Positions 29,033 to 36,113 of a stretch of 64,000 nucleotides of DNA are shown here, piece after piece. The position numbers and the translations under genes are program-made. The stretch lies in the NCBI RefSeq assembly GCF_030408795.1, contig NZ_CP047211.1, forward strand, positions 1,054,001 to 1,118,000, written 5' to 3'. Numbering within the stretch: position 1 is the first letter of the stretch; each line of letters opens with the position of its first letter. Below the pieces are notes generated by a model. That model was not told the DNA's origin. It saw nothing but the letters and a program-made list of their open reading frames with translations, and made no database searches. Origin of the DNA: Corynebacterium hansenii. GTDB taxonomy: Bacteria > Actinomycetota > Actinomycetes > Mycobacteriales > Mycobacteriaceae.

Positions 29033-29779
29033 CTACGCCGTCTTCTTCCGCGCCCGGATGATCACGATGGCCAGCAGCCCCAGCGTCACCCACAGCATGT
29101 AGCGGTTGACCAGGTTGACGACCTCCAGCACCGGGTCCCCGAAGGTGTAGCCGAGCCACATGAACAGGCCGTTGAGGGCGAGGACGCTGGCGATGTTGAG
29201 CGCCATCACCAGGCCGAACCCCACCTTCAGCAGGCCGGCGACGGCGTTGAGCACGGTGCCCGGCACCGGCCCCGGCGCGTACCCCAGCGGCAGCAGCCCC
29301 AGGGTGATGGCGCGGGTGCGCGACGCCTCCTGCTTGATGGCCTTCCTGAAGAACCGGTGCGCCCTGGGCATGTACTGCAGCGACATCTCGATGAATTCCA
29401 TGCCCCACCGCTTGCCCATCAGCCAGTAGACGGGCACGAATTTCAGCGCACCGACCAGGGACGCCCCCAGGTACATCCACCATTGCCCGTTGCCCACGGA
29501 CACGTTGGCGCCGGAGACCGTCGCGCTGGTGTAGCCGCCGATCAGGAACGAGTACGCCAGCGGGTGCGTCAGCATCCACGCGCGCAGCGCCAGCATGGCC
29601 ATGGAGTAGACGCCCATGGCCATGAGCAGGCCGAGCAGGACCTTGTCCATCGGCTCCGGGTCCTTCATGAAGGAGGGCAGCTCCGGCTGCTCGCGGTCGG
29701 CCCCGCCCCTCTCGGCCCGGCCTTTCCCGTTGCGCTCGTCTTCGGTCCCCTCGGGACGCTCGTTCGGCTGCTGGTTCAC
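29033..29779 (-). CDS. Conserved membrane protein of unknown function
   Basis: Protein of 248 residues. The polar N-terminus of about 45 residues is charged and probably disordered (NQQPNERPEGTEDERNGKG). Hydrophobic segments follow: DKVLLGLLMAMGVYSMAML, WWMYLGASLVGALKFVPVYW, a long stretch from LGLLPLGYAPGPVPGTVL to NGLFMWLGYTF that holds two, and MLWVTLGLLAIVIIRARKK at the end. The PGPVPGT element and spacing recall DedA/VTT-type membrane proteins, but I cannot assign a family. The start is GTG 29779, 7 nt after TACTGT on the minus strand, so it may be leaderless. It converges on the palindrome array. Confidence 0.65.
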   Translation of the reverse strand: MNQQPNERPEGTEDERNGKGRAERGGADREQPELPSFMKDPEPMDKVLLGLLMAMGVYSMAMLALRAWMLTHPLAYSFLIGGYTSATVSGANVSVGNGQWWMYLGASLVGALKFVPVYWLMGKRWGMEFIEMSLQYMPRAHRFFRKAIKQEASRTRAITLGLLPLGYAPGPVPGTVLNAVAGLLKVGFGLVMALNIASVLALNGLFMWLGYTFGDPVLEVVNLVNRYMLWVTLGLLAIVIIRARKKTA

Positions 29780-29786
29780 CCCTGCG

Positions 29787-29792
29787 ACAGTA
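29787..29792 (-). promoter_or_regulatory. -10 element of the 29033-29779 membrane protein gene
   Basis: TACTGT on the minus strand, ending 7 nt before the GTG start codon. Confidence 0.45.
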
Positions 29793-29860
29793 GCGGAGGA
29801 CCGTGAACGGCAGCGGCAGCGACGAAGCCCCGGCGCCGCGTGATGCGGGCGCCGGGGCTG

Positions 29861-29871
29861 CGTCGTAAAGC
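29861..29871 (+). repeat. Recurrent 11-mer CGTCGTAAAGC, intergenic copy
   Basis: Exact copy immediately downstream of the methylmalonyl-CoA epimerase stop, extended as CGTCGTAAAGCGAAAAGCGG. A copy in opposite orientation with nearly the same extension lies at 30719-30729, so the two bracket the epimerase and thiamine-binding genes. Confidence 0.6.
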
Positions 29872-29883
29872 GAAAAGCGGGAC

Positions 29884-30336
29884 CTACTTGGCCGGCTCGA
29901 CGAGCTCGAGCAGCACGCCGCCGGCGTCCTTCGGGTGGACGAAGTTGATGCGGGAGCCCGCGGTGCCGTTCTTGGGCACCTCGTAGAGCACGCGGGTGCC
30001 CTGCTCCTTGAGATGCGCCATCAGGGCGTCCATGTCGGTGACGCGCAGGGCGTACTGCTGGATGCCGGGGCCCTTCTTGTCCAGGTACTTCGCGATGGTC
30101 GATTCCTCGTTCAGCGGGGCGAGGATCTGGACCAGGGTGCCGCCCTCGACCTTTTCGGCCGGGCCGAGCATGGCCTCGCGGACGCCCTGCTCCTCGTTGA
30201 TTTCCTCGTGGTAGTTCACGAAGCCCATGTTCGCGCGGTACCACTCGACGGCGGCGTCGAAGTCGGGGACGGCGATGCCGACGTGGTCGACGTGGGTGAC
30301 GAAGTGGTGGGGGACGGTGACGTTGTTCTCGGTCAT
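29884..30336 (-). CDS. mce: Methylmalonyl-CoA epimerase
   Basis: Interconverts (2R)- and (2S)-methylmalonyl-CoA in propionyl-CoA metabolism. The 150-residue VOC/glyoxalase-fold protein contains HVDHVGIAVPDFDAAVEWY with metal ligand H18. Further features are GGTLVQILAPLNEESTIAKYL, GIQQYALRVTDMDALMAHL (second histidine position replaced by a glutamine-rich context) and the C-terminal metal-binding glutamate E144 in GGVLLELVEP. Typical family text is MPFYRDKFGFEL-like, and the match to actinobacterial epimerases is good throughout. Start ATG 30336 has both GGAGGG and a TATTCT hexamer directly upstream. It diverges from the thiamine-binding gene. The partner mutase is not in this window. Confidence 0.85.
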   Translation of the reverse strand: MTENNVTVPHHFVTHVDHVGIAVPDFDAAVEWYRANMGFVNYHEEINEEQGVREAMLGPAEKVEGGTLVQILAPLNEESTIAKYLDKKGPGIQQYALRVTDMDALMAHLKEQGTRVLYEVPKNGTAGSRINFVHPKDAGGVLLELVEPAK

Positions 30337-30343
30337 GCCCTCC

Positions 30344-30349
30344 AGAATA
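30344..30349 (-). promoter_or_regulatory. -10 element of mce
   Basis: TATTCT on the minus strand, ending 7 nt before the mce ATG. The intervening GGAGGGC could only serve as a ribosome binding site on a longer transcript. Confidence 0.5.
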
Positions 30350-30393
30350 CGGCGTTCGCTCCGCCGCCCGCCCCCGGGCCGCGCGCCGGGCGC

Positions 30394-30399
30394 TACCCT
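30394..30399 (+). promoter_or_regulatory. -10 element of the thiamine-binding protein gene, leaderless type
   Basis: TACCCT ends 7 nt before ATG 30407. Confidence 0.5.
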
Positions 30400-30406
30400 G
30401 GGGCCC

Positions 30407-30706
30407 ATGATCGTCGCCTTTTCCGTCGCCCCCGCTTCGGCGGACCCCGATGAGGGGATGTCCGCCGCGGTCGCGGAGGCCGTCCGCGTGGTCCGCGAGT
30501 CGGGCCTGCCCAACGAAACCAATTCGATGTTCACGCTCGTCGAGGGCGAGTGGGACGAGGTGATGGACGTGGTCAAGCGCGCCACCGAGGCGGTGTCCTC
30601 CGTCGCGCCGCGCACGTCGCTGGTGCTCAAGGCCGACATCCGCCCGGGGTACACGGGGCAGTTGTCGGCGAAGGTCGACGCGGTCGAGCGCAGGCTGGCC
30701 GAGTAG
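30407..30706 (+). CDS. MTH1187/DUF77-family thiamine-binding protein
   Basis: Small cytoplasmic ferredoxin-fold protein of 99 residues in the MTH1187 (YqgV/YkoF-like) family, whose characterised members bind thiamine or related molecules as oligomers. Family features visible are MIVAFSVAPASADPDEGMSAAVAEAVRVV, then SGLPNETNSMFTLVEGEWDEVM and KADIRPGYTGQLSAKVDAVERRL. Length is normal. It has a leaderless-type start. It is divergent from mce and followed within 15 nt by an inverted copy of the recurrent 11-mer. The physiological ligand is not known for most members, so the thiamine role is inferred from the family. Confidence 0.8.
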   Translation: MIVAFSVAPASADPDEGMSAAVAEAVRVVRESGLPNETNSMFTLVEGEWDEVMDVVKRATEAVSSVAPRTSLVLKADIRPGYTGQLSAKVDAVERRLAE

Positions 30707-30718
30707 CCCCGCTTTTTC

Positions 30719-30729
30719 GCTTTACGACG
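30719..30729 (-). repeat. Recurrent 11-mer GCTTTACGACG, intergenic copy
   Basis: Exact copy on the strand opposite to 29861, within GCTTTTTCGCTTTACGACGG, 12 nt after the thiamine-binding gene's stop. Confidence 0.6.
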
Positions 30730-30766
30730 GCCCATCCCCCCGCATTCCGCCCGATTCGACGAACGC

Positions 30767-30772
30767 TAGGAT
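30767..30772 (+). promoter_or_regulatory. -10 element of the His-rich thioredoxin-like gene
   Basis: TAGGAT ends 9 nt before ATG 30782, with no ribosome binding site. Confidence 0.55.
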
Positions 30773-30781
30773 CCCATTTCC

Positions 30782-31813
30782 ATGACGCACGCCCACGGAC
30801 ATTCCCATGGTCACTCGCACTCGCACGGACACTCCCACGGCGGCCACCGCGCGTGTTCGACGCCCCCGCCGCCGCCGGGCACCGTGGATCTGGAGGCGCT
30901 GAAGCGCGAGGCGGACGCCCGCGCGGAGGCGGAGAAGCGCATCTCCGACCAGGGGGAGGGGCTGCCGCCGCTGGTGGAGGTCACCGCGGAGAATTTCGAG
31001 CCCGAGGTGGTCATCCGCTCGGAGCAGGTGCCGGTGGTGGTGCTCATCGGCGCCGTGGCGTCGCCGGAGTCGGTGCGCCTGCGCCTGACGTTGGAGGAGA
31101 TGGCGCGGGAGGCCAACCTCAACTGGATCGCCGCGTGGGTCGACGCGGACACGCAGTTCGACGTCGCCCGCGCCTTCGGCGTGCAGGCCCTGCCGACGGT
31201 GGTGGCCGTGGCGATGGGCCAGCCGATCGGCCAGTTCGTCGGCGAGCAGACCCGCGAGTACATGGACCAGTGGATCGAGGCGGTCATGGATGCCACGCGC
31301 GGCCGCCTCAAGGGCCTGCCCGCCGGCACCCGCATGATGGGCGAGGGGGAGGAGGGCCCCGGCGAAGGCGACGGCGCCGGCATGAAGCCCCCGACGGACG
31401 ACCCGCGCCTGGAGGTCGCCGAGGAGAAGCTCAACGAGGGCGACTTCGAGGGCGCGGTGGCGGTCTACGACGAGATCCTCAAGTCCGAGCCGGCCAACGC
31501 CGAGTTGAAGGCGGCGCGCACCAACGTGGCGTTCCTGGCCCGGGCGCAGAAGATCGACCGTTCCTCCGACCCCGTCGCGCGCGCCGACGCCGACCCGAAG
31601 AACGTGGAGCTGGCGCTGGAGGCCGCCGACGTGGAGATGCTCGTCGGGGACCCGGCGCAGGCACTGGAGCGCCTGCTCGCCCTGCTGCCGACGGTGTTCG
31701 GCGACGACCGCACGGCCATCAAGGACCGGCTGCTGGACCTGCTGCAGCTTTTCGACGCCGCCGACCCCGTCGCCCTCGACGCCCGCCGCCGGATGGCCAG
31801 CGCGCTGTTCTAG
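30782..31813 (+). CDS. Thioredoxin-like/TPR co-chaperonin-type protein with His-rich N-terminus
   Basis: Protein of 343 residues resembling the CnoX/YbbN group and actinobacterial tetratricopeptide proteins. Residues 3-22 hold ten histidines in an alternating HGHSHGHSHSH pattern, an apparent metal-binding tail. A Pro-rich linker follows. Residues about 65-180 form a thioredoxin fold with VEVTAENFEPEVVIRSEQVPVVV and FGVQALPTVVAVAMGQPIGQF. The CxxC redox pair is absent; the equivalent segment reads VASPES. From about 205 there are TPR-like helices (LEVAEEKLNEGDFEGAVAVYDEIL). It is probably a redox-inactive holdase or scaffold in the cytoplasm. Leaderless-type start. The His tail is not expected for the family. 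Confidence 0.78.
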   Translation: MTHAHGHSHGHSHSHGHSHGGHRACSTPPPPPGTVDLEALKREADARAEAEKRISDQGEGLPPLVEVTAENFEPEVVIRSEQVPVVVLIGAVASPESVRLRLTLEEMAREANLNWIAAWVDADTQFDVARAFGVQALPTVVAVAMGQPIGQFVGEQTREYMDQWIEAVMDATRGRLKGLPAGTRMMGEGEEGPGEGDGAGMKPPTDDPRLEVAEEKLNEGDFEGAVAVYDEILKSEPANAELKAARTNVAFLARAQKIDRSSDPVARADADPKNVELALEAADVEMLVGDPAQALERLLALLPTVFGDDRTAIKDRLLDLLQLFDAADPVALDARRRMASALF

Positions 31814-31870
31814 GGCTCAGCGCGGCGGCGGTGGCGCCCCACCCGACGAGCCGGGGCCGTTGCGGCGGGT

Positions 31871-32266
31871 TCATGCGTCCTGCCTCGTGTACGGCCAGTC
31901 GTCCGGGGCGACGAAGTACCACACCGACGCCATGATCGCCGCCACCGAAATGGTCAGGACGGCGCCCAGCGCCACCTGGGTCACCCAGTGCTGCTTGCGG
32001 AACCACGCCTCCGAAGCGTCGTAAAGCCGTGCCAGCCTGACGTTGAGCCTGCGCATCGGCGGATGGACCAGCGACAGCACACCCAGCGAGACGAAGATCA
32101 GCAGCCAGCCGGGCGCGGGCGTGGGCAAGATGATGATGCCCACGATGAGCAGGCAAAAGCCCAGCACCAGCAGCACGGGGGAGAGGAACGGACCGTACCA
32201 GCGGCGCCGCATCCGCTCATGGCGTTCCCCCATCCGATCCATCAACCGGCTGATCCGATCCTCCAT
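31871..32266 (-). CDS. PGPGW-domain (TIGR02611-like) membrane protein
   Basis: Small membrane protein of 131 residues with a very basic N-terminus (RHERMRRRWYGP). It has a hairpin of two hydrophobic helices joined by PTPAPGW (about 28-62, SPVLLVLGFCLLIVGIIIL...LLIFVSLGVLSLV), and a third helix near the C-terminus (ALGAVLTISVAAIMASVWYF). The PxPGW turn is the hallmark of this uncharacterised actinobacterial family. Start ATG 32266 after GAGGAGGGAC. The coding DNA contains an exact copy of the recurrent 11-mer at 32017-32027, encoding parts of YDASEAW. Function unknown. Confidence 0.75.
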   Translation of the reverse strand: MEDRISRLMDRMGERHERMRRRWYGPFLSPVLLVLGFCLLIVGIIILPTPAPGWLLIFVSLGVLSLVHPPMRRLNVRLARLYDASEAWFRKQHWVTQVALGAVLTISVAAIMASVWYFVAPDDWPYTRQDA

Positions 32267-32476
32267 CGTCCCTCCTCCTCAGTTCTCTTTGGGATCCGAG
32301 CTCGTTCGGCGCCCGCGGTCCCCCGGGCGGGTTCATCCATCCGATTTTGCCACCCCGCGGTCGCGCGCGCCCGCCCGAGTCCCCGAAATCTCCGTCGCAT
32401 TCGCGGGAACGATCGCGGCCGGGGACGGGGGCGCCCGGTCATCGGCCCGGAAATGCCCCGGTGGCGGGGGAGGTGT
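32267..32476. other. Gene-free stretch upstream of the 32611 lipoprotein gene
   Basis: I see no supported gene here. It must contain the promoter of the divergent PGPGW gene. The open frames crossing it have no homology-like content. Confidence 0.4.
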
Positions 32477-32544
32477 TAGTCTTCCGGCCGTTAACGGAGA
32501 TAGCTTGACGGCGCCCGAGCCCCTGAATCTCGGGCGCCTTTTTT
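32477..32544 (+). promoter_or_regulatory. Promoter plus intrinsic terminator: candidate attenuator or small RNA
   Basis: TAGTCT (32477-32482) is a good -10. Beginning only about 28 nt downstream is a perfect terminator: stem GGCGCCCGAG (32510-32519) / CTCGGGCGCC (32529-32538), 9-nt loop, then TTTTTT. The lipoprotein ATG is 67 nt beyond. Either this makes a short RNA of roughly 55 nt, or it conditionally terminates transcription into the lipoprotein gene. Confidence 0.6.
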
Positions 32545-32610
32545 GCGGTCCAGGTGCTGCCGCCCCGAGGTCGGGCGCCGCCGTCGCGGCCGGATACCCA
32601 GGAGAGAAAC

Positions 32611-33741
32611 ATGCGAGCGGGATCTACGAGGAAGCGGCCCGGCCTCATCGCGGCCGCCCTGGCGGTGACGGCGATGCTGGTCGGCTGCGCGGGAACGTCC
32701 CCGGAGGAGGGCCCGGGCACCGAAACCCGCGTCGCCGAGCCGACCGACGGATGGGATCCCGCGGAGGAGGTCGAATGGACCGATGCCCAGGAGATCCTCG
32801 ATGACGCCGTGGCGGAGTTCTCCGAGCTGTACGGCATCGATCTGGCCGCCTACGTCCGCGTCATCGACGGCCCCTACCGCGGCCTGACCGCGTCGGCGGG
32901 CGGCGACGAGAGGCAGTATTCGGCGTCGACCATCAAGGCCCCGCTCGTGGTGACGGCCCTCGACAAGTTCGGCGACGACCTCGATGAAGTCGTCACCGCC
33001 GATTGGGAGGACGCCGTGGGCGGAAGCGTCATCGGCCCGGGCGAGTACACCGTCGAGTCGCTGCTCAGGTACGTCATGGCCTACTCCGACAACACCGCCG
33101 CCAACGCCCTCATCGACGCCGTGGGCGGATTCGACGCGGTCAACGGGATCATCGAGGACGCGGGGGTGGACGGCGAGCGCTACCACCTGGGCAACAAGAT
33201 GAACACGCCGAATCCGACCGGCGACCGATCGTGGTTCTCGCCGAGCCAGTCGGCGCTGTTCATGGCGCGGATCCAGGAGGTCGCCGACGGCCACGGCGAT
33301 CACGCGTTCATCGACCGGGACACGGCCCGGACGGCGCTGACCTACCTCACCTACGGCGGGGCCCAGAAGTTCGCCATGTACGTCGGCGGCGCCGCGCAGA
33401 AGACGGGCGACACCATCGAGGGCACGAACGACCACGGCATCCTGTACTCCGGCGCGGGGCCGGTGGCCTTCGGCATCACCACCCGCTTCGAGACCCCGAT
33501 GAACGAGCTCACCGATGCCCTGCTGGGCCGGCTCGGCGGCAGGATCGCCGCGCTGCTGCCGGATTACAACCTCCTCGGCGCGGGCGGAAAGGCCCCGAGC
33601 CCGAAGGAGGCCGCCACCTGGAACGCCGACGCGGACGGCGACGGCATCGCCGATCGCCTCGGCGGAACCGAGGGCCCGGGGGACCCGCTTTACGACGAGA
33701 CCCTCGAGCCGGATTGGTTCAACCCCCACCGCGCGGTCTAG
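32611..33741 (+). CDS. Lipoprotein serine hydrolase with penicillin-binding/beta-lactamase fold
   Basis: Predicted exported lipoprotein of 376 residues. It has a signal peptide with lipobox LVGC (lipidated C26), an acidic linker (about 30-60), then a class A-like fold with the active-site triad of motifs: S106-T-I-K109 (SxxK), S159-D-N161 and K264-T-G266. The general-base glutamate of true class A beta-lactamases (ExxLN) is not apparent where expected. Penicillin hydrolysis is therefore doubtful, and a cell-wall or transpeptidase-like role is possible. The C-terminus adds an Asp-rich DADADGDGIADRLGG stretch (about 338-352) resembling EF-hand/thrombospondin-type calcium loops. Start ATG 32611 after CAGGAGAG. 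A promoter with early terminator precedes it. Confidence 0.75.
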   Translation: MRAGSTRKRPGLIAAALAVTAMLVGCAGTSPEEGPGTETRVAEPTDGWDPAEEVEWTDAQEILDDAVAEFSELYGIDLAAYVRVIDGPYRGLTASAGGDERQYSASTIKAPLVVTALDKFGDDLDEVVTADWEDAVGGSVIGPGEYTVESLLRYVMAYSDNTAANALIDAVGGFDAVNGIIEDAGVDGERYHLGNKMNTPNPTGDRSWFSPSQSALFMARIQEVADGHGDHAFIDRDTARTALTYLTYGGAQKFAMYVGGAAQKTGDTIEGTNDHGILYSGAGPVAFGITTRFETPMNELTDALLGRLGGRIAALLPDYNLLGAGGKAPSPKEAATWNADADGDGIADRLGGTEGPGDPLYDETLEPDWFNPHRAV

Positions 33742-33756
33742 GGGCGATCACGCCCC
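33741..33756. terminator. Short hairpin between convergent genes
   Basis: GGGGCG-ATCA-CGCCCC in the 21-nt space between the lipoprotein gene and glgB. No U-tract on either strand, so termination activity is doubtful. Confidence 0.3.
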
Positions 33757-33762
33757 GCGGGA

Positions 33763-35955
33763 TCAGCCCTCGTGGCGGAACCACACCGCGGTGTGCGCCG
33801 GCAGGGTCAGCTCGAACGACTGGTCCTGGCCGTTCCAGCCGAACTGCTGCGCGGTGAGCGTGCCGTTGAGGCCGTAGCCCGAACCGGCGTACCGCTCGTC
33901 GTTGGTGTTGAGCACCTCGGTCCACTCGCCCGCGCGGGGGACGCCGATGCGGTAGCGCTCCTGCGTCGCGCCCGACAGGTTGTACACGCACGCCAGCGCC
34001 GAACCGTCCTCGCCGTAGCGGACGAAGGACAGCACGCTGTTGTTCGCGTCATCGGCGTTGATCCACGAGAAGCCCTCGGGGCGGTCGTCGCGCGACCACA
34101 GGGCGTCGGTGCCGCGGTAGATGGCGTTGAGGTCCTTGACCAGCAGCTGGATGCCGCGGTGGAACTCGCCGCCCCAGCCGTCGAGGTTGTCCCACGCGAT
34201 CGACTCGTCGTGGTTCCACTCGCGGTTCTGGCCCAGCTCCTGGCCCTGGAACAGCAGCTGCTTGCCCGGGTGGCCCCACATGAAGCTCAGCAGGGTGCGC
34301 AGGCCGGCGGCCTTGTTCCAGTCGTCGCCCGGGATGCGCTCCCACAGCGAACCCTTGCCGTGCACGACCTCGTCGTGGCTGAACGGCAGGATGAACTTCT
34401 CGGAGTAGGCGTAGACCATCGCGAAGGTGACCTCATGATGGTGGTACGAGCGGTGGATCGGGTCCTTGGAGAAGTACTCCAGGGTGTCGTTCATCCAGCC
34501 CATGTTCCACTTCATGTCGAAGCCCAGGCCGCCGTGCTCGGTCGGCGCGGTGACGCCCGGCCACGACGTCGACTCCTCGGCGATGGTGAGGAAGCCCGGG
34601 TGGTGCTTGTGCACCGTCGCGTTGAACTCCTGCAGGAACTGCATGGCGTCCAGGTTCTCGCGGCCGCCGTACTGGTTGGGCAGCCATTCGCCCTCGTTGC
34701 GGGAGTAGTCGAGGTAGAGCATCGACGCGACGGCGTCGACGCGCAGGCCGTCGACGTGGAACTCCTCCGCCCAGTACAGGGCGTTGGCGTACAGGAAGTT
34801 GCGGACCTCGTTGCGGCCGAAGTCGAAGACGTAGGTGCCCCAGTCCTTCTGCTCGCCGCGGCGCCAGTCGGGGTGCTCGTAGCAGGCGGTGCCGTCGAAA
34901 CGCGCCAGCGCCCAGTCGTCCTTGGGGAAGTGCCCCGGGACCCAGTCCACGATGACGCCGATGCCGGCGGCGTGGAAGGCGTCGATGAGCCCGCGCAGCT
35001 GGTCCGGTGAACCGAAGCGGCTGGTCGGCGCGTAGTAGGACGTCACCTGGTAGCCCCAGGAACCGGAGAACGGGTGCTCGGCGACCGGCATGAACTCCAC
35101 GTGCGTGTAGCCCATCTCCTTGACGTAGCGCACCAGCTGCTCCGCCATGACCTCGTAGGAGAGGTCCTTCTTCCACGAGCCCAGGTGGACCTCGTAGATG
35201 GACATCGGCTGCGACTGCCAGTCGGTGGCCGAACGCTCGGCCATCCACGCGTCGTCGCGCCACTCGTACTCGGACTCGGCGACGATCGACCCCGTGGCCG
35301 GCGGGACCTCGGTGGCGTAGGCCATCGGGTCGGCCTTGTCGCGGCGGTGGCCCTCCGGCGTGGTGATGGCGAACTTGTAGACGTCGCCCGGCCCGACGCC
35401 CGGGATGAAGACCTCCCACACGCCCGAGCCGCCCATCGAGCGCATCGGGTACTGGGCGCCGTTCCACATGCAGAAGTCGCCGATCACCGCGACGCCGCGG
35501 GCGTTGGGCGCCCACACCGCGAAGGACACGCCCGACACCTCGCCCAGTTCGGTCTCGTAGGTGCGGGGGTGCGCGCCGAGCGCCTCCCACAGGCGCTCGT
35601 GGCGGCCCTCGCCGATCAGGTGCAGATCGCCCTCGCGGACCGTCGGCAGGAAGCGGTAGCCATCCGCGCGCTCCTCGACGGAACCGTCGGCCCACGTGAT
35701 GCGCAGGCGGTAGTCGAAGGCCAGGTCGCCCGGGACCAGCGCCGCGTAGACGTCGTCGCCCACCGGCTCGGCCTCGAAGTCGCCGCGGGTGGACGCGACC
35801 GTCACCGAGGTCGCCCCGAAGATGCGGGTGCGGATGACGGTGTCGCCGTCGATCAGATGCGCGCCGTAGAACGAATGGGGATCGTGGTGCGTGCAGCTGC
35901 GGAGACGATCCATGTCTCCGGCCGGGATGGTCAGGCGCGGATCGGTGGCGCTCAT
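33763..35955 (-). CDS. glgB: 1,4-alpha-glucan branching enzyme
   Basis: GH13 enzyme that introduces alpha-1,6 branches into glycogen or GlgE-made alpha-glucan. The 730-residue protein starts [18 protein letters not shown] after GAAGGA and has an N-terminal carbohydrate-binding/early-set region (about 1-220). The GH13 barrel contains [10 protein letters not shown], the nucleophile in [10 protein letters not shown] (Asp near 407), the acid/base in AEEST (Glu near 458) and [12 protein letters not shown]. The C-terminal beta domain ends [13 protein letters not shown]. Full length and intact. It lies 158 bp downstream of glgE on the same strand, and the two are likely an operon, as in C. glutamicum. 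Convergent with the lipoprotein gene. Confidence 0.97.
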   Translation of the reverse strand: MSATDPRLTIPAGDMDRLRSCTHHDPHSFYGAHLIDGDTVIRTRIFGATSVTVASTRGDFEAEPVGDDVYAALVPGDLAFDYRLRITWADGSVEERADGYRFLPTVREGDLHLIGEGRHERLWEALGAHPRTYETELGEVSGVSFAVWAPNARGVAVIGDFCMWNGAQYPMRSMGGSGVWEVFIPGVGPGDVYKFAITTPEGHRRDKADPMAYATEVPPATGSIVAESEYEWRDDAWMAERSATDWQSQPMSIYEVHLGSWKKDLSYEVMAEQLVRYVKEMGYTHVEFMPVAEHPFSGSWGYQVTSYYAPTSRFGSPDQLRGLIDAFHAAGIGVIVDWVPGHFPKDDWALARFDGTACYEHPDWRRGEQKDWGTYVFDFGRNEVRNFLYANALYWAEEFHVDGLRVDAVASMLYLDYSRNEGEWLPNQYGGRENLDAMQFLQEFNATVHKHHPGFLTIAEESTSWPGVTAPTEHGGLGFDMKWNMGWMNDTLEYFSKDPIHRSYHHHEVTFAMVYAYSEKFILPFSHDEVVHGKGSLWERIPGDDWNKAAGLRTLLSFMWGHPGKQLLFQGQELGQNREWNHDESIAWDNLDGWGGEFHRGIQLLVKDLNAIYRGTDALWSRDDRPEGFSWINADDANNSVLSFVRYGEDGSALACVYNLSGATQERYRIGVPRAGEWTEVLNTNDERYAGSGYGLNGTLTAQQFGWNGQDQSFELTLPAHTAVWFRHEG

Positions 35956-36113
35956 GGCGGTCCTTCCAGGTGAATTTCCGTGGGGTGCGTCGTTTTCGGT
36001 CGACGGGGATCGGGTCGAACTGGGTGGCCCGGAATCCCGCCTCCAGCGTATGCGCGGGAGGCGGGTCACGTGCCGGGGTGGCCCCGGGTGGGGCCGGTGG
36101 GGGCGGGCGGGGC

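Noticed and set aside
32043..32804. Plus-strand open frame crossing the lipoprotein promoter and terminator
   Set aside because: Arg/Pro-rich composition, no start with a ribosome site except a weak TTG at 32504, and it runs out of frame through the lipoprotein signal sequence.
32611..33741. True class A beta-lactamase (resistance gene)
   Set aside because: The deacylating glutamate motif is not visible, and the linker and tail differ from known beta-lactamases, so resistance is not supported.
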